From NCBI GenBank assembly GCA_030710605.1, contig CP092880.1:9848072-9912071 (forward strand): DNA of 64,000 nucleotides, written 5' to 3'. The notes below the pieces were generated by a model. That model was not told the origin of the DNA and did not search any database. It saw only the letters and a list, made by a program, of their open reading frames with translations. This stretch comes from Cordylochernes scorpioides (lineage: Eukaryota > Arthropoda > Arachnida > Pseudoscorpiones > Chernetidae). Each line of letters opens with the position of its first letter. Position 1 is the stretch's first letter. Positions 42,645-53,706 of the stretch are shown here, in pieces. The position numbers and the translations under genes were made by a program.

Positions 42645-43213
42645 GTCTATGTAATAAGTCCGTACATTCATGCCAAGTGTTTCTTGATATTCTATCAGGT
42701 CCTTCTGGGTGCCACACTTTCTATTTCCACTAGAGAATTCATATTTAATAAAGTTTGATTTGTGACAAGGGACAAGACATTTGAAATCATTAAGGATTTT
42801 TACGTAAATTCTACTTGGCAAACGATTTTCAGGCAATGCCCGTTACAACAGGTCATGGCTCAAAATAAAATCGGAACTTACATTCAAGAGGGAAAAAATG
42901 TATAAACTTTGTGTTGAGAGAAAAACTGGTTCATAATTTGACAAACACCTAAATCTGCAATAATGCCAGAAAACTGTATTTGCCATCCTTAACTAAATAT
43001 GCTACGTTTAGCTTTGAGGTGTTGGCGATGCACATGAAAAGAGAGAGGGGTTAGGGATGTGTAAGCTAAAAAAAAAATATCTTCTTCGTCTTTAGATTTC
43101 TAATTGATTTTGTTTATTGAAAAATCGAAGAAAATGATTTTATACCTTCCATCGTCCTAATAAAAGTAATGCTCGAAAGGTGTTGAATGGTAAATGGCAC
43201 CCTTTATGAGAGA

Positions 43214-43313
43214 NNNNNNNNNNNNNNNNNNNNNNNNNNNNNNNNNNNNNNNNNNNNNNNNNNNNNNNNNNNNNNNNNNNNNNNNNNNNNNNNNNNNNNN
43301 NNNNNNNNNNNNN
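43214..43313. other. Assembly gap (100 N)
   Basis: Exactly 100 N. The base to its left (43213) corresponds to 60247 in the intact copy, whose neighbour 60246 corresponds to 3967. Confidence 0.98.
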
Positions 43314-43880
43314 GTAATGCCATGAAGGCTGTGTTACTTGTCTGACTACTGTATAATACACACTGGGTATTTCTAGGCGCGCATTTATTATTTGAAACGA
43401 TTCTTTTATTGCATCCGACAAGTGGAGACAGGGTAGTTGGTGACATTTGTACGCTCCAGAAATATTGGTTAACCAAATAACGTCCATTGCTCCATTGCAG
43501 AAATGTCGATAAAATGCAATCTGAAAATAGTTTTAAATCCAAATCGCATGGCGTGAAGCAGAAATAAATATTCTAGGGATTGCAATAGTTTCAGAAAAAT
43601 ACACAATATCCGGGAAATCAATGTGCAGTCAAGATGACTAAATCCGTTTATTTTTAAACTAACCTACAACATGCAGTGTATCGTGTAGGGAGCTATATCT
43701 TCAAGTCTCTGGAAGACACATTTCCAGCATTTATTGAAGGCAGGTAAGCTTGGTGTAATAAAATGAATGGATTCGCTAGTGATTTTTGAATGCACCTTGG
43801 GCTTTTAAGACCCCTTCTAGAATCAGTTGGATTTTGCCTTTACAAAGTTCCATGATTGCTTCACTTCGTTGGTCGGTTCT
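43314..43880. other. Unrecognised sequence after the gap
   Basis: No repeat family from the rest of the window appears here. Reading frames that run into the N gap are not meaningful. Confidence 0.4.
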
Positions 43881-45150
43881 ATACCAACAAACGGATGAAA
43901 ACGTGGCTTCCGCGTGAGTTCTACAAGAAGCAACTATAGCCTCCCTCTTCTCTGGTTACATAGGATGTTTAGTGTGGAGTGCGTTGTTTGGGGAGTCACC
44001 AGTTGGACAACAGCGTGCCATGTAGAGTTCCATTAGTCACCACAATAAACGGTCCTGAGCGAGGTAAAAAGAAAAAAATAGACCGGGGCTAGCTACCAAG
44101 TTTTTTTGTGTCCCCGTTCTCTCCAAACGTCATCTGTCAGGGCCGCGGCAGCTGGGAATCTGCTACTTGGCCGCCAATTAAAGAAGACGACAGCTGGTTC
44201 ATGTAACCTCGGAGTGTCAAATCTCTGCTGCGACGACGGAGAGAAGGATGTAGCGTTCAGTGTCCGCACGTCCAGCGGGGTGATGATTGATAGAGTCGCT
44301 ATTACTATGCATGCCGGGTGCGATTTACTTTTAATCAAACAAATGCAACGGCTCTCTCAAATTGGATCACTACTGTGTGGGCGTTGTCCCGCTAGCTCTT
44401 ATACAAACGCGATATTAATGTGAGGCGTTGGTAGACTTTTGTTTAACCTACGCCCAAGGTGGGATTGGACTTAATCCGTGATGCCAGAGAAACATTAGTA
44501 ATTCACGCTGTGGGCAGAATGCTGACCCCATGTTATAATCGGGGCGATCACAAGCAGAGGTAATACTGAGTGTGGGTGGGGAAGGTGTACATAAATGTGA
44601 GTTTGGCATTCTGGTGTCATCAGTGAAGTACGCCATAACAGCTCCCCGTCAACACAGCAGCCGTAGTTGTCGCTGTAAACATACAGTTCTCAACTTCCTA
44701 GATGTGGGCGTGAATTGTCGCTCAGAAAATCCCCAGCAGGCCCGTACCAACCGAAGAAAGGTCAGAGAAAGAAAGAGGGTAAACTCCTGGAGGCCAAGAC
44801 ATATCTCATCGATCCATACGGTCCGCCAAACAATCTGTCGAGGTCACCACCAGCGTGTGTGACAGCGATATTTCGATTTTAGCGCATAGCAATACAATGG
44901 TGGCCACGGCACCTACCCATTAAAGCCGCCAGATCTCTACACAAAACGACCATCGATTGTGGCGTGGCATCACGAAGGGTGTTTCCATCGCAACAACAGC
45001 AGGCATCGCCGCGGTGCACGTATCCATTCACTAGCTTTCCATTTACAATTACTGCACGTACCGTCACACTTTCGCATCTTTTAAATTGTTTTTGTAGCAA
45101 ACAGGTGAAGTGGGCATCCATACAAAGTCATCGCCTTGCTTGTCACGGGA
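43881..45150. other. GC- and CpG-richer island, no gene recognised
   Basis: Contrast with the AT-rich surroundings is clear: 'agggccgcggcagctggg', 'gctgcgacgacggagag', 'gtccgcacgtccagcgggg', 'catcgccgcggtgcacg'. It contains almost none of the mobile elements seen elsewhere. Open frames on both strands are about 60-105 codons and resemble no family I know. Its position before a TATA-like box suggests regulatory or 5' gene sequence. Confidence 0.4.
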
Positions 45151-45160
45151 GTATATATAG
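45151..45160 (+). promoter_or_regulatory. TATA box candidate
   Basis: gtatatatag sits at the downstream edge of the CpG-rich island, in sequence where such AT runs are otherwise rare. A start site would be expected near 45180. A donor-like gtgagt follows at 45468. Confidence 0.4.
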
Positions 45161-45179
45161 GTGAACAAGGTCACAAATA

Positions 45180-45467
45180 AGTGTCTTCTTCTATCAATAG
45201 CTTTCATCCAGGTTAGGTTGTCCACGTCGCCCACTCAAACAAGGCGGTGGGCGGAGGTAACAAACCAGGCTGCCGTGTGGGCAGACAGCTCACAACCAGG
45301 GAAGTACTCCAGAAGCTACGAAAGCAAAATTTGACCAACTACCCGTTCAGCATTCCTACCACGAAAACCCGAGATACAAATTCCAGGAAACAGTTGCGTC
45401 TTATACGTACCTTTGAGCATATTAATATCAACCCATCTTTCACTGCACGACTTTATGATACTGAATG
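45180..45467 (+). other. Candidate first exon (mostly 5' leader)
   Basis: Bounded upstream by the TATA candidate and downstream by the strong donor ctgaatg|gtgagt. One frame is open from 45217 to the donor but has no ATG; the only ATGs are in the last 18 bases (about 45453 and 45465). If transcribed, this would be a leader exon with translation starting at or after its end. No homology recognised. Confidence 0.25.
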
Positions 45468-45473
45468 GTGAGT

Positions 45474-47190
45474 CTAGTGTTATACCTCTAGCATTGTATA
45501 AGCCTTAGATTGTGTAATAAGGTTAAGAGTTCTCCCCTAAGCCAACAATACTTATACTAGATGGAAGTCTAGTATTTTATACTTTGATCCAGTATTGCCG
45601 CTAGGATTGTCTGAATTGCAATAGAACATATGGAATATTCCTTTTCCCATGAACGCCCATTGTAATGGTCACCGAGATGGTACATTGAACTCAAGACAGA
45701 GATGGCTGGCGTCGCATCGTGTCTGGGGATGTAATACCTACAGTGGGCCACAACGTTCGATCGCGAATTGAATGATTTAATTAATAATCTGGATAAAACC
45801 AAAAGTTCTCAAAAAAACGAGGAATGCATAGAAATTATTCAACTCTTCAAAGCCCACGAACGGAAGTAGATAAGTTACTGGAGCGTACGCAGGGGAAGAT
45901 GTTCCGTAGCTGCGGTCATGCAGGAAACCACTGAGTCATCTTCGGAAGAAGAAATGCCACGCCTTAATTACCGTGACCACGCGCGCACTGGTCTTTGTTC
46001 GCTAAGTCATTTTCTTCCGCTTAGATATCCGGAACATCCAGAGAGATACCAAGAGAGAGAGAGATATCAAGTAAAAAAATAACTTGAAAAACAGACATCC
46101 TAAAACATAAAGAGACGTAAACTAAATTGTCTTGACCTTCACGGCCACCGATTCTTCTCGGGAAAATGCCAGCAAACTTGCAATATGACGATTGCGTTCT
46201 TCGCTAGTATACATCTGATGGCCTCCTGATTATCTTTTCTTGTTTAAGGAAGAACATTCAAATGTGGTGCATCCAGTAGCAAAGTGGTTCTTGGGGCGTG
46301 GGCAATGACGTCCCAGTAGAATCTAATCTATCGAGGATTGATAACTATAAGATAAACTAATAGTCATTAGATTAAACAACTAGATAACCAATCTTGATAA
46401 TACCATGATAAAGATCTTTGTAAGCGTGCCGCTACTGAAGAGTAGGAAAATAATTAAAAATAAGCCTCCTCTGCCACAATCAAGAAAGCTGTAAGGTTGA
46501 AAGAAAAAAAAAGACATCAGCACTGATTCTTATTTTTGAGTTTTCAAACTTCTGGTCTGTTCTTTAAAAACAAAGAAGTTAATTGAAGTTAATTTACTAG
46601 TCTGTCTTCCAAGAGGTATTTTTAAGCACATAAAAACAAAAATTTAATTGACTTTTCTTACTTCAGCAGCCTGCCTGTCAATTAAAGAAACTTTTATTAA
46701 CTTTCTCTCTCAAGCCTATTTAGACGATCGATCAAGAAGGAGGCATTGATATCAGATAGCAGGGGACGGACGCACTATTGAAAGAAAAAAAAAGCTACTA
46801 CTATTTTTTTCGTCCAATCTCTATAAATGGCTAGCCTTATCTGGCTGGCGATAGCTTGAGATGAACAAACTTCCACAAGGGATGGATAAAGCAAAAAAAA
46901 AAAAAAGGGGGGGGGGGGGGGAGAGATGAAGAAATTTCGTTGTCAAGGAGTGTCGCCAACATTCAGAAATCTCGGAACATGGGGCCGAGCGATGGCTGGC
47001 AAAAAGGAACTCATGTTAGAGATAATTTTTATTTCTATTACACTACGTGACTCTGAATTTGTAACACCAAGAATTACTGGGTAGAAAAATATGCGAATTT
47101 CAGGGTAAAGTTAGCTCACCGAGTTATGTAAATGATACAAATTGCGCAGATATCCCGTTATTTTGATTGAGATTATAAGAGAAGCGAGAA
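45474..47190. other. Unrecognised sequence
   Basis: No element family from elsewhere in the window is visible. An A-run joined to a G-run lies at about 46894-46920. Confidence 0.4.
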
Positions 47191-48120
47191 CTTGTCATTT
47201 CGCAGTTATTCGTACCTCTCTGTCTGGCAGGCAATTCCAGAAGAACGAGAGGTGATTGGACCCAGTTGGTCCATACATCAAATCTCTACGGACAGACACC
47301 TCGACGTATCCACCGTGTACCAGCTATGGCGAAGATAGTTGGAAAAAGGAATGTGGCACGATCAGTTGCGGCCAGAGTGACGTCAGCACGCGTGAACCGA
47401 CACATCCGCCGGATGGCGGGCCCAGTCCACTTCTGTCGCCATTTTGTATGATGGACACGCTTGATTCTCCCGTATCAACAAGAACCATTATACGTAGATT
47501 GGTCGTCGGCGGCCCGTTAAGAAGACTGCCATTGGCCTAACGGCACAGACATCTCCGTTTGCATATTTATCGGGAGAGAACCAAATGGACATCGAAATGA
47601 CAGAGGGTAGTGTTCTCAGAATATCGCTTCTATCCATGAAAGTCGCCGAGTAAGAGTTTGGAGCCGTCTTGGCGATAGGTCCAATCCGGCCGCATCTGTG
47701 GAACATTGCATCTCACGATAACGCGGCATTAAGGTTTGCCGTCGTCTATGATAGCAGATCACCTCTGATTCGTATTGAGGGCACACTATGACGACCCAAC
47801 GATAGGTGGAAGACGTGCTGCGAGCGGTGACGCTACGCTTCTTTCAGGAGGTACCAAATGTCATTTTCCAGCAGGATAATGTCCGATCTCACACAGCACG
47901 CATCAGCCAACATTCCAGGATCTCTCCTGATCTCACGCCTATACAACACGTCTGGGACCTAATTGGACGTCGTTTGCGTACGCTGCCACAGCCGCGTTCA
48001 GAAGATAAACTGTGGCTGATGGTTGACAGGGAATGGGCAGCCATCACTCAGGACACCATCCGCACGCTCAGAGTCAGCATCAAGACGTGTTGACATAGCC
48101 GTCCGCGGTGGTTCCACAAC
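47191..48120 (+). pseudogene. Degenerate Tc1-like (DD34E) transposase
   Basis: Three frames must be followed. About 47240-47455 holds a helix-turn-helix-like basic region (NVARSVAARVTSARVNRHIR). A middle part (about 47450-47800) has several stops. The open end from 47806 contains NVIFQQDNVRSHTARISQHS and SPDLTPIQHVWD, then LIGRRLRTLPQPR and REWAAITQDTIR. These match the second aspartate (QDN) and third-acid region of Tc1 transposases, but the third acid position reads Q (PIQHVWD) where E is usual. Stops, frame changes and this substitution show it is inactive. Clear terminal repeats were not found. Confidence 0.85.
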
Positions 48121-48865
48121 ATATTGAGTGGACGGCGATGTCGCTAAGTGTATAGGTGTATTCTGTTCTAATAAATATCATTCATTGTTCGCTATGGCAC
48201 TATCTTTATGTGTTGTCACGTGTAATTTTCCCAGACAAATTGAATAGAAGATATATATACTATTGGAAGAGTCTGGTTCACCAGTTGTGTGTGAATCAGT
48301 GTGCCAATTCGAAGAGATTTCTGGAGATACAGTCGATTCCCCACACCTACCTGATTTAAGACCCAAGTGCATTCAAGACAGAGACGGTGCCAGCACTTTT
48401 AAACGGACTTCCAACTAGCGACTTAGTAGAGCAATCTACCAGACCACTCGCTCCACCAATCAAGAACGGCCATGCACTACCAGCTACTGGAACAATCCTA
48501 CCTGACAACTCGCTCCACCAAGAACGGTCATGCAATACAACCTACCGAATCAAGAAAGACAGCTTGTGTTTTTACAGGGTCCATTGCGAATTTTGAGCGG
48601 GGGGCAAATGTAAAAAGATTTTATTTTTAATAAACACCATGAAAGTATGAGGATAATATGTCGCAATGTTCATTATACCGCAAAAAACCTTTCCTAATAC
48701 TGTCGCAAGTAGCTAAGACCACTTGTTCTCGCTGTTTTATAGCTGATACATATACTTGAAGCTATTTTAAGCGACAACCCGTGATATCTGGTGTACTTTT
48801 GGTCTTAAATATCCTTGAATTTTTCAAGGCGCCTATAGAACTAGCTTTTTTTGTCGTTACAGCAA
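48121..48865. other. Unrecognised sequence with a small internal duplication
   Basis: 'ctcgctccaccaatcaagaa' / 'cggccatgca' near 48447 and 'ctcgctccaccaagaacggt' / 'catgca' near 48508 form a short imperfect tandem pair. No gene recognised. Confidence 0.45.
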
Positions 48866-48869
48866 CGTT

Positions 48870-49045
48870 TATAGAGGGTCAAGCAGCCTGAAATGCGTAT
48901 TTGGTTTGCTTTTCTTGATTTATCAAAAAAGGGAAAATGTGGCCAATATATTCTGGAATTGAATAAATATAAACGATAGGCTAATATTCGATAGATGGCG
49001 TAAGCCATCAGCAACTTTTAGATCAGGAGATGCTTTTTCGTAATA
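48870..49045 (+). repeat. Dispersed repeat with GTAA-loop hairpin, copy 4 (best hairpin)
   Basis: 'caagcagcctgaaatgcgta', 'cttgatttatcaaaaaa', 'ggccaatatattctggaatt' and 'atcaggagatgc' match 29735-29925. At 48994-49009 GATGGC-GTAA-GCCATC forms a perfect six-pair stem with a GNRA-type loop. Confidence 0.72.
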
Positions 49046-49435
49046 TTCCCTTTTGTTCTATTTTCCATAGAGAGAGAGTAGAAAGGCCGGAAACTGTGGC
49101 GAGAGTGTCAAAAGGAGGGCAAGAGTCTATTTTTACCATTAATTATCCCCCTCCACCTGGGTTAAAAAGGAAAGGAAGACACACTCCCACGCCATTACCA
49201 TTTAATAGGCACCAGGGTGGAGCAAGTTACACTACAACCGCCCAAAAACATTCTTTCTGGTCTATCTTGGAAGCGATCGTTCATCGAATGAATGCCTCAT
49301 GGAAGTTTTACTGTAAGCCGATCTGAAGCAACATCTTCAAGGAATACCAGACGTTTGGGCACATACAAGAAACTGAGTAAAAATATCAGGCCTCCAGGAA
49401 TAAGTATCTTTGCAAAAACCTTTTTTGATTTCTAG

Positions 49436-49463
49436 CTTTCGGGTACGAACGTCCTTCTACAGG
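49436..49463 (-). repeat. CTGNAGA-stem-GAAA core, single site
   Basis: Minus strand reads cctgtagaaggacgttcgta then cccgaaag. It has the same plan as the hairpin family A and B arms and as 54317-54344. Confidence 0.5.
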
Positions 49464-50380
49464 AGAAAACATGGTATAATGATTCGCTAATAGAACACGA
49501 GCCAAAATACAATCAATACAACACAACCCCATACAAATACAAGAAACTACAGTGCATGCTAGACCATGGATACTTTCTGGTGGCTTTCGGAGAGGTAGGT
49601 TGTCGTTCATCGTAAATGGGATTAGATTGAGTCAAATAATTCATTGTATCCCTTAAATCGAAATTAAGATTAGATCAGGGCCTTTTTGAAATCTTTTTTT
49701 TTTTACAAAAGTGATCGTTCTTGAAGGTACTTTTATGGTAACTTCGAATTGTACAAGAGCGTATCTTTGGCCTACGCATTTCTATCAGAATGATTTCTAT
49801 AAAGAGCATTGGTTAAAATTTGGTCAAGTAGTTCGGTCCCTTTTATCGGTAATTCATTTAGAAGAAAGTTATTAACAACTGGCATAATATATTTTTGTAG
49901 GCGTGTTGCGCTTTCATTTGCCAAGCTGAAGGCCAAACCGTGGACCAACTCCTCTCTGATAACCCAATTTCCTAATACCAAAGATTCCTAATGGCCAACC
50001 AGGGGCATTCATACAAAATCTTGCAAGAAACAAATCTGCTTGGCTCATGAATTTGACATTCGCTTGACTTGTAAATAAAAACAACGAAGACAGAGATTTG
50101 GATGACAACCCGGGTAGTTGGCAAAATTATGTACGCTTTAGGAACCAGAGTTTTAACTAAATAAATAATTGGATTTTTGTGTAATATCAACTTGAGGATT
50201 CTTTAATTTTTCATGGAAACAACATTTTCCTTTTTTAACCAGTTAAAGTTTGTCCCTTGACTGGTTTATACAGGTGATTCTCTCCTGTATCTATGCTCTA
50301 TTATCCGTTCAAGTTCTGCATTGTCTATCAAGACCTGTTCGTTGTTACCTTCCCACATCATGACGGTGCAAAAAAATAAA
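49464..50380. other. Unrecognised sequence
   Basis: Several overlapping 60-75-codon frames around 49772-50190 on the minus strand resemble no known protein. No repeats recognised. Confidence 0.4.
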
Positions 50381-50540
50381 GTCGGCGGTATTAACCGTCA
50401 ATTTCCGACAGCTATGAACCGGTATCGAATCCCGCATTGTACACTTTTTATATGTGAATAACCTGTTCATATTATTCATTGTAAATAACATAAGCTAGGT
50501 TGTTCTTTTTGAGCGGTACCTAATATAGTTATTATGGAAC
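50381..50540 (+). mobile_element. tRNA-derived SINE, family 2
   Basis: Head gtcggcggtattaaccg with B box 'ggtatcgaatccc', body 'acctgttcatattattcatt', 'aacataagctaggttg', 'gcggtacctaata' as in 22206-22380. Confidence 0.8.
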
Positions 50541-51920
50541 AGGATCATGGTGGTGAACACTGGTTCAGTCATTCTGTTCTGAGGAGCCATTTCTCGACGG
50601 GACTCAAAAAAAATCGAGAGCTTAAGCTTTCAGGATAAAAAAGCGATGTAATCAAAGGAAATGAAGAATTATATTCTGAAAGTGATCAAGTATTTTCGGT
50701 CGAAAGGCCCTCAAATAAACAACTAACGTATTTGGTGTCTAAGTAGAATTATTGCCCGGGTAACTTAGCCAAAATAAAACGTTTTAATCTCAATAGATAA
50801 CTACTCTTCCCTTTCATTATTCAAAAATAGACACATCCATGTATATGGCCTAACTTCTAAGATAGTAGAAGACGACAAGAGATTGAATGGTTGTTGACAA
50901 TGGGTGACATTGGTAGAAGAGACAAATGCGGAAAAAAAGATAATTTTATCTCAAAATTTGATTTTATTTTTTTTTTATTAAAAGAAAAGGTAAAGAAGAA
51001 TTTTAAATAGAGACGGCAGAGCTATAATTGAAATGGATTAATCGTCAGAGAGAGGAGCTACCAAGGTGTCTTGGTTATACCCCCGAGAAAGCTGCAGACT
51101 CGAGCTAAAAGAATAAATAAGTCAATCAATTCCAAGACATATCAGCATCCATAGACTTAAAGCAAGACGTATTGACTTCATTTACTGAAATGATACGAAC
51201 TAAATGCGAGGGAAATTGTGTTGCGCAGAGCCTTGCGTGAAGCTAAACAACAAAATGATTCCCTGCGTGCCACAAGATCTACCGAGATTAATCCAAAGAC
51301 ATCCTGGAGGTCGTGCATCAACGTCGAGCAGGGCGCTGATAATGGATTATTAAAACGGCCGACCCCTCCCTTCCCGTTGCCTTGGTGACCGCCCAAAAAA
51401 AAAAATCCTAGATTTTCTTATATATAAAGGTTCCTTCATGTCAGATCTCGGCGAAAGCAATTCTGCATGCCCTTTATCCCGGGTGGAACGAGTTGACCAG
51501 AACTTGGTCGATTCATCCATTTTCTTTCTAATTGGTTCGGTCAGCTAGGCGGGGCGATGCCCAAAACATGACAGCGAATGTTACTGGAATGTGCGTACAA
51601 TGGCAAACATCGAGGTCAGAGGTGAATTGCTTCGAAATAAATAGCAGCTCCTTCGAGTAAAATCAGTTTTTTTTTTTCTCTGTTCGTTTTCGACCAATTT
51701 TTTTGCCAACAATTTGACTGACCATCATGATTAAGTGAAATTTCGTTTTTTCTCTGACCTACAATGGGTTTCAGTCTGTTTTCTCCCTCATACCAAAGGT
51801 CTACATTCAAGCCGCGAGATATTATTTATTTACTGGAGCGTGTAACGATGTCACCAATTACCAGAGTTGTCCCCAAGTCCTGTCATTTACAAACAATATG
51901 TAGTTAATATATTGCTTATA
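50541..51920. other. Unrecognised sequence
   Basis: No repeat family or exon identified. GC rises modestly around 51190-51380. Confidence 0.4.
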
Positions 51921-52102
51921 TACAATTAAACCTGTCTATAGCGCCCCCTCTAAATAGCGCCTCCCTCTCTATAGAGCCCGATTTTAAATACGTAGTATGA
52001 AGCGATTTACATTAAAAGTGGCCTGTCTATAGCACCCCCTCTCTATAGCACCCTATTTTGGTGAGTCCCAAGAGGGGGCGCTATAGACAGGTTTAACTGT
52101 TA
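51921..52102 (+). mobile_element. pogo-like MITE, third family ('tatagcgcccc')
   Basis: Ends TA-CAATTAAACCTGTCTATA and TATAGACAGGTTTAACTGT-TA; 'ctatagcgccccctct' and 'ctatagcaccccctct' repeat inside. Left terminus has CAAT for the usual CAGT. Confidence 0.85.
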
Positions 52103-52254
52103 ATAATATTGCTATAAAATAAATAATTATACATCAGAGCAAGTTTATTTATTGGAAGATTTTATCCAGGGGGAGGCGCTGATGTGAGATAATAGAAAAG
52201 GTAAATGAAAGTGTTTGCCAAGGATCAGTCATACGGGTACCGACAAATTGAAAT

Positions 52255-52525
52255 AGGCAAATTTAGGAAGTTATGGAATAGGTGGAACCGACAAATTTGT
52301 ACAAGTCCAGGTACAACTTTGCATAAAAGCTTTATAGAATAAAACTTAGGAAACGTAAAACAAAACAAACTTTCTTCGTTGACAATCGTACAGACGAAAA
52401 AGACAAATTTTGGAAGTCATGGAATAGATGGAACCGACAAATTTGCACAAAAGTCCAGGTACAACTTTGCATAAAGGCTTTATAAAATAAAACAAAAACT
52501 TTCTTCGTTGACAATCGTACAGGCG
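52255..52525 (+). repeat. Tandem duplication of about 140 and 125 bp
   Basis: 'aaccgacaaatttgtacaag', 'tccaggtacaactttgcata' and 'ctttcttcgttgacaatcgt' recur about 140 bases later with small changes and a 12-15-bp deletion. Reading frames across it on the minus strand repeat accordingly and are not convincing genes. Confidence 0.88.
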
Positions 52526-53521
52526 TGTTCTTGTGCAAAGACGTCGTCCAGTGCAGCAAGAGAAATGATGAGGAGATAAACGAAGTAATTCTCTCAGAAT
52601 TTTGATAAGTTGAGGAGGAGTCAAGGTCGCGGTGGAGGCCCAGAAACCCAACAGCCCGCAACCTTTCCTCCACCGCGGCGTGGGAGGAGGAGGAACATTT
52701 CGATATGTTTAAAAAAGTAGGGCGGGGTGGCATGGAGGGAAAAAGGAAATAAAAAAATGGGTAAAGATGAGTCACCCATTTCCTGCATAACCCTAGGCTT
52801 TTGTTTGATCGGCAGGCAGGTTCCTGGTGTGACGTAACTGACGTAATTGGCCGCGGTGCGTCTCCATTTTTACTCGATTTGGTAAAACTTGCTTCCTACT
52901 GTCCTTACTGAAATATTGGGAGGGCATCAGTCGTGAATCCTCACAGACCCCCCTCTAAGAAGGTATTGGGAGCTGTTTCTGCTTAATATCCGCGCCGGAA
53001 CTTTAGAGGAATTCTTGATAAAGATTATGAGAAAACTATGGACCCAAGATTGAGGACAGAAGAGATATACCAGTGCGCATCCGCAAACAATTCCCAAGTT
53101 GTTGTATTTGGAAAAAAAGTCGCGACAAATAGTTTGGTTAACTAATGCCCAATATGTAGAGTTCTGAATGCCGATATAGAGGTCAATTAAATATCGAATT
53201 TGCGATTTCTTTTTTATTGCTCTTTCAACTTTTTTAAAATTCTCTCACTTTTATTTATATTTTATCTATACTACCATTGCCCCCCGCCCTTGTATAATGA
53301 TGTAAATAAAATATCTTAAATATCTCTCTCTAATAATAACTTTCTTAAAAATAATATTTGCGGAAGAACTGTGCATTTTCTTGTAATTATATTGTAGAGC
53401 TATGAGTTTATAAGTTCCCTAAATATCCCTAAGCTTAGTAAACACAAGTTTTATAAGAAAAACAGCCCAATATAATAATAGAGCGGCAGTTTGGAGATAA
53501 TTTGAACCTGAGTAGAATATC
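52526..53521. other. Mostly unrecognised; includes a family C fragment
   Basis: 'ctactgtccttactgaaat' to 'gaatcctcacag' (52896-52950) is a decayed piece of hairpin family C. No gene recognised. Confidence 0.4.
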
Positions 53522-53706
53522 CAGTAGAAGCTATCTCTCTAAAGGACATCTAGTTGCTGAGCCAAAGTGCCTTTTGGAAAGAGGTGTCCTCCAGTAAGAA
53601 GAGCAGTTAATGCTAAAAAAAAATGGTAATTTTGGACATGAAAACTGTCCTTTGTATAGAGGTTTCCGCTGGCGAGAATGTCAGCTCATGGAGGTGTTCT
53701 AATGTA
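53522..53706 (-). mobile_element. Decayed pogo-like MITE
   Basis: 'agtagaagctatctctctaa' to 'catggaggtgttctaatgta' with interior phrases 'gaggtgtcctccagtaag' and 'gaaaactgtcctttgtat' of the 'ggacacctctc' family. Both ends are mutated. Confidence 0.75.

Larger units (their letters stand above)
39469..43213 (-). repeat. Duplicated block B, copy 1 (inverted copy at 60247-64000)
   Basis: 43213 corresponds to 60247 and 39469 to 64000 on the opposite strand. The match continues to the window end, so the true limit is outside. Differences are mostly single bases and short indels. Both copies carry the same two SINEs, one hAT MITE and one long palindrome. Confidence 0.95.
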
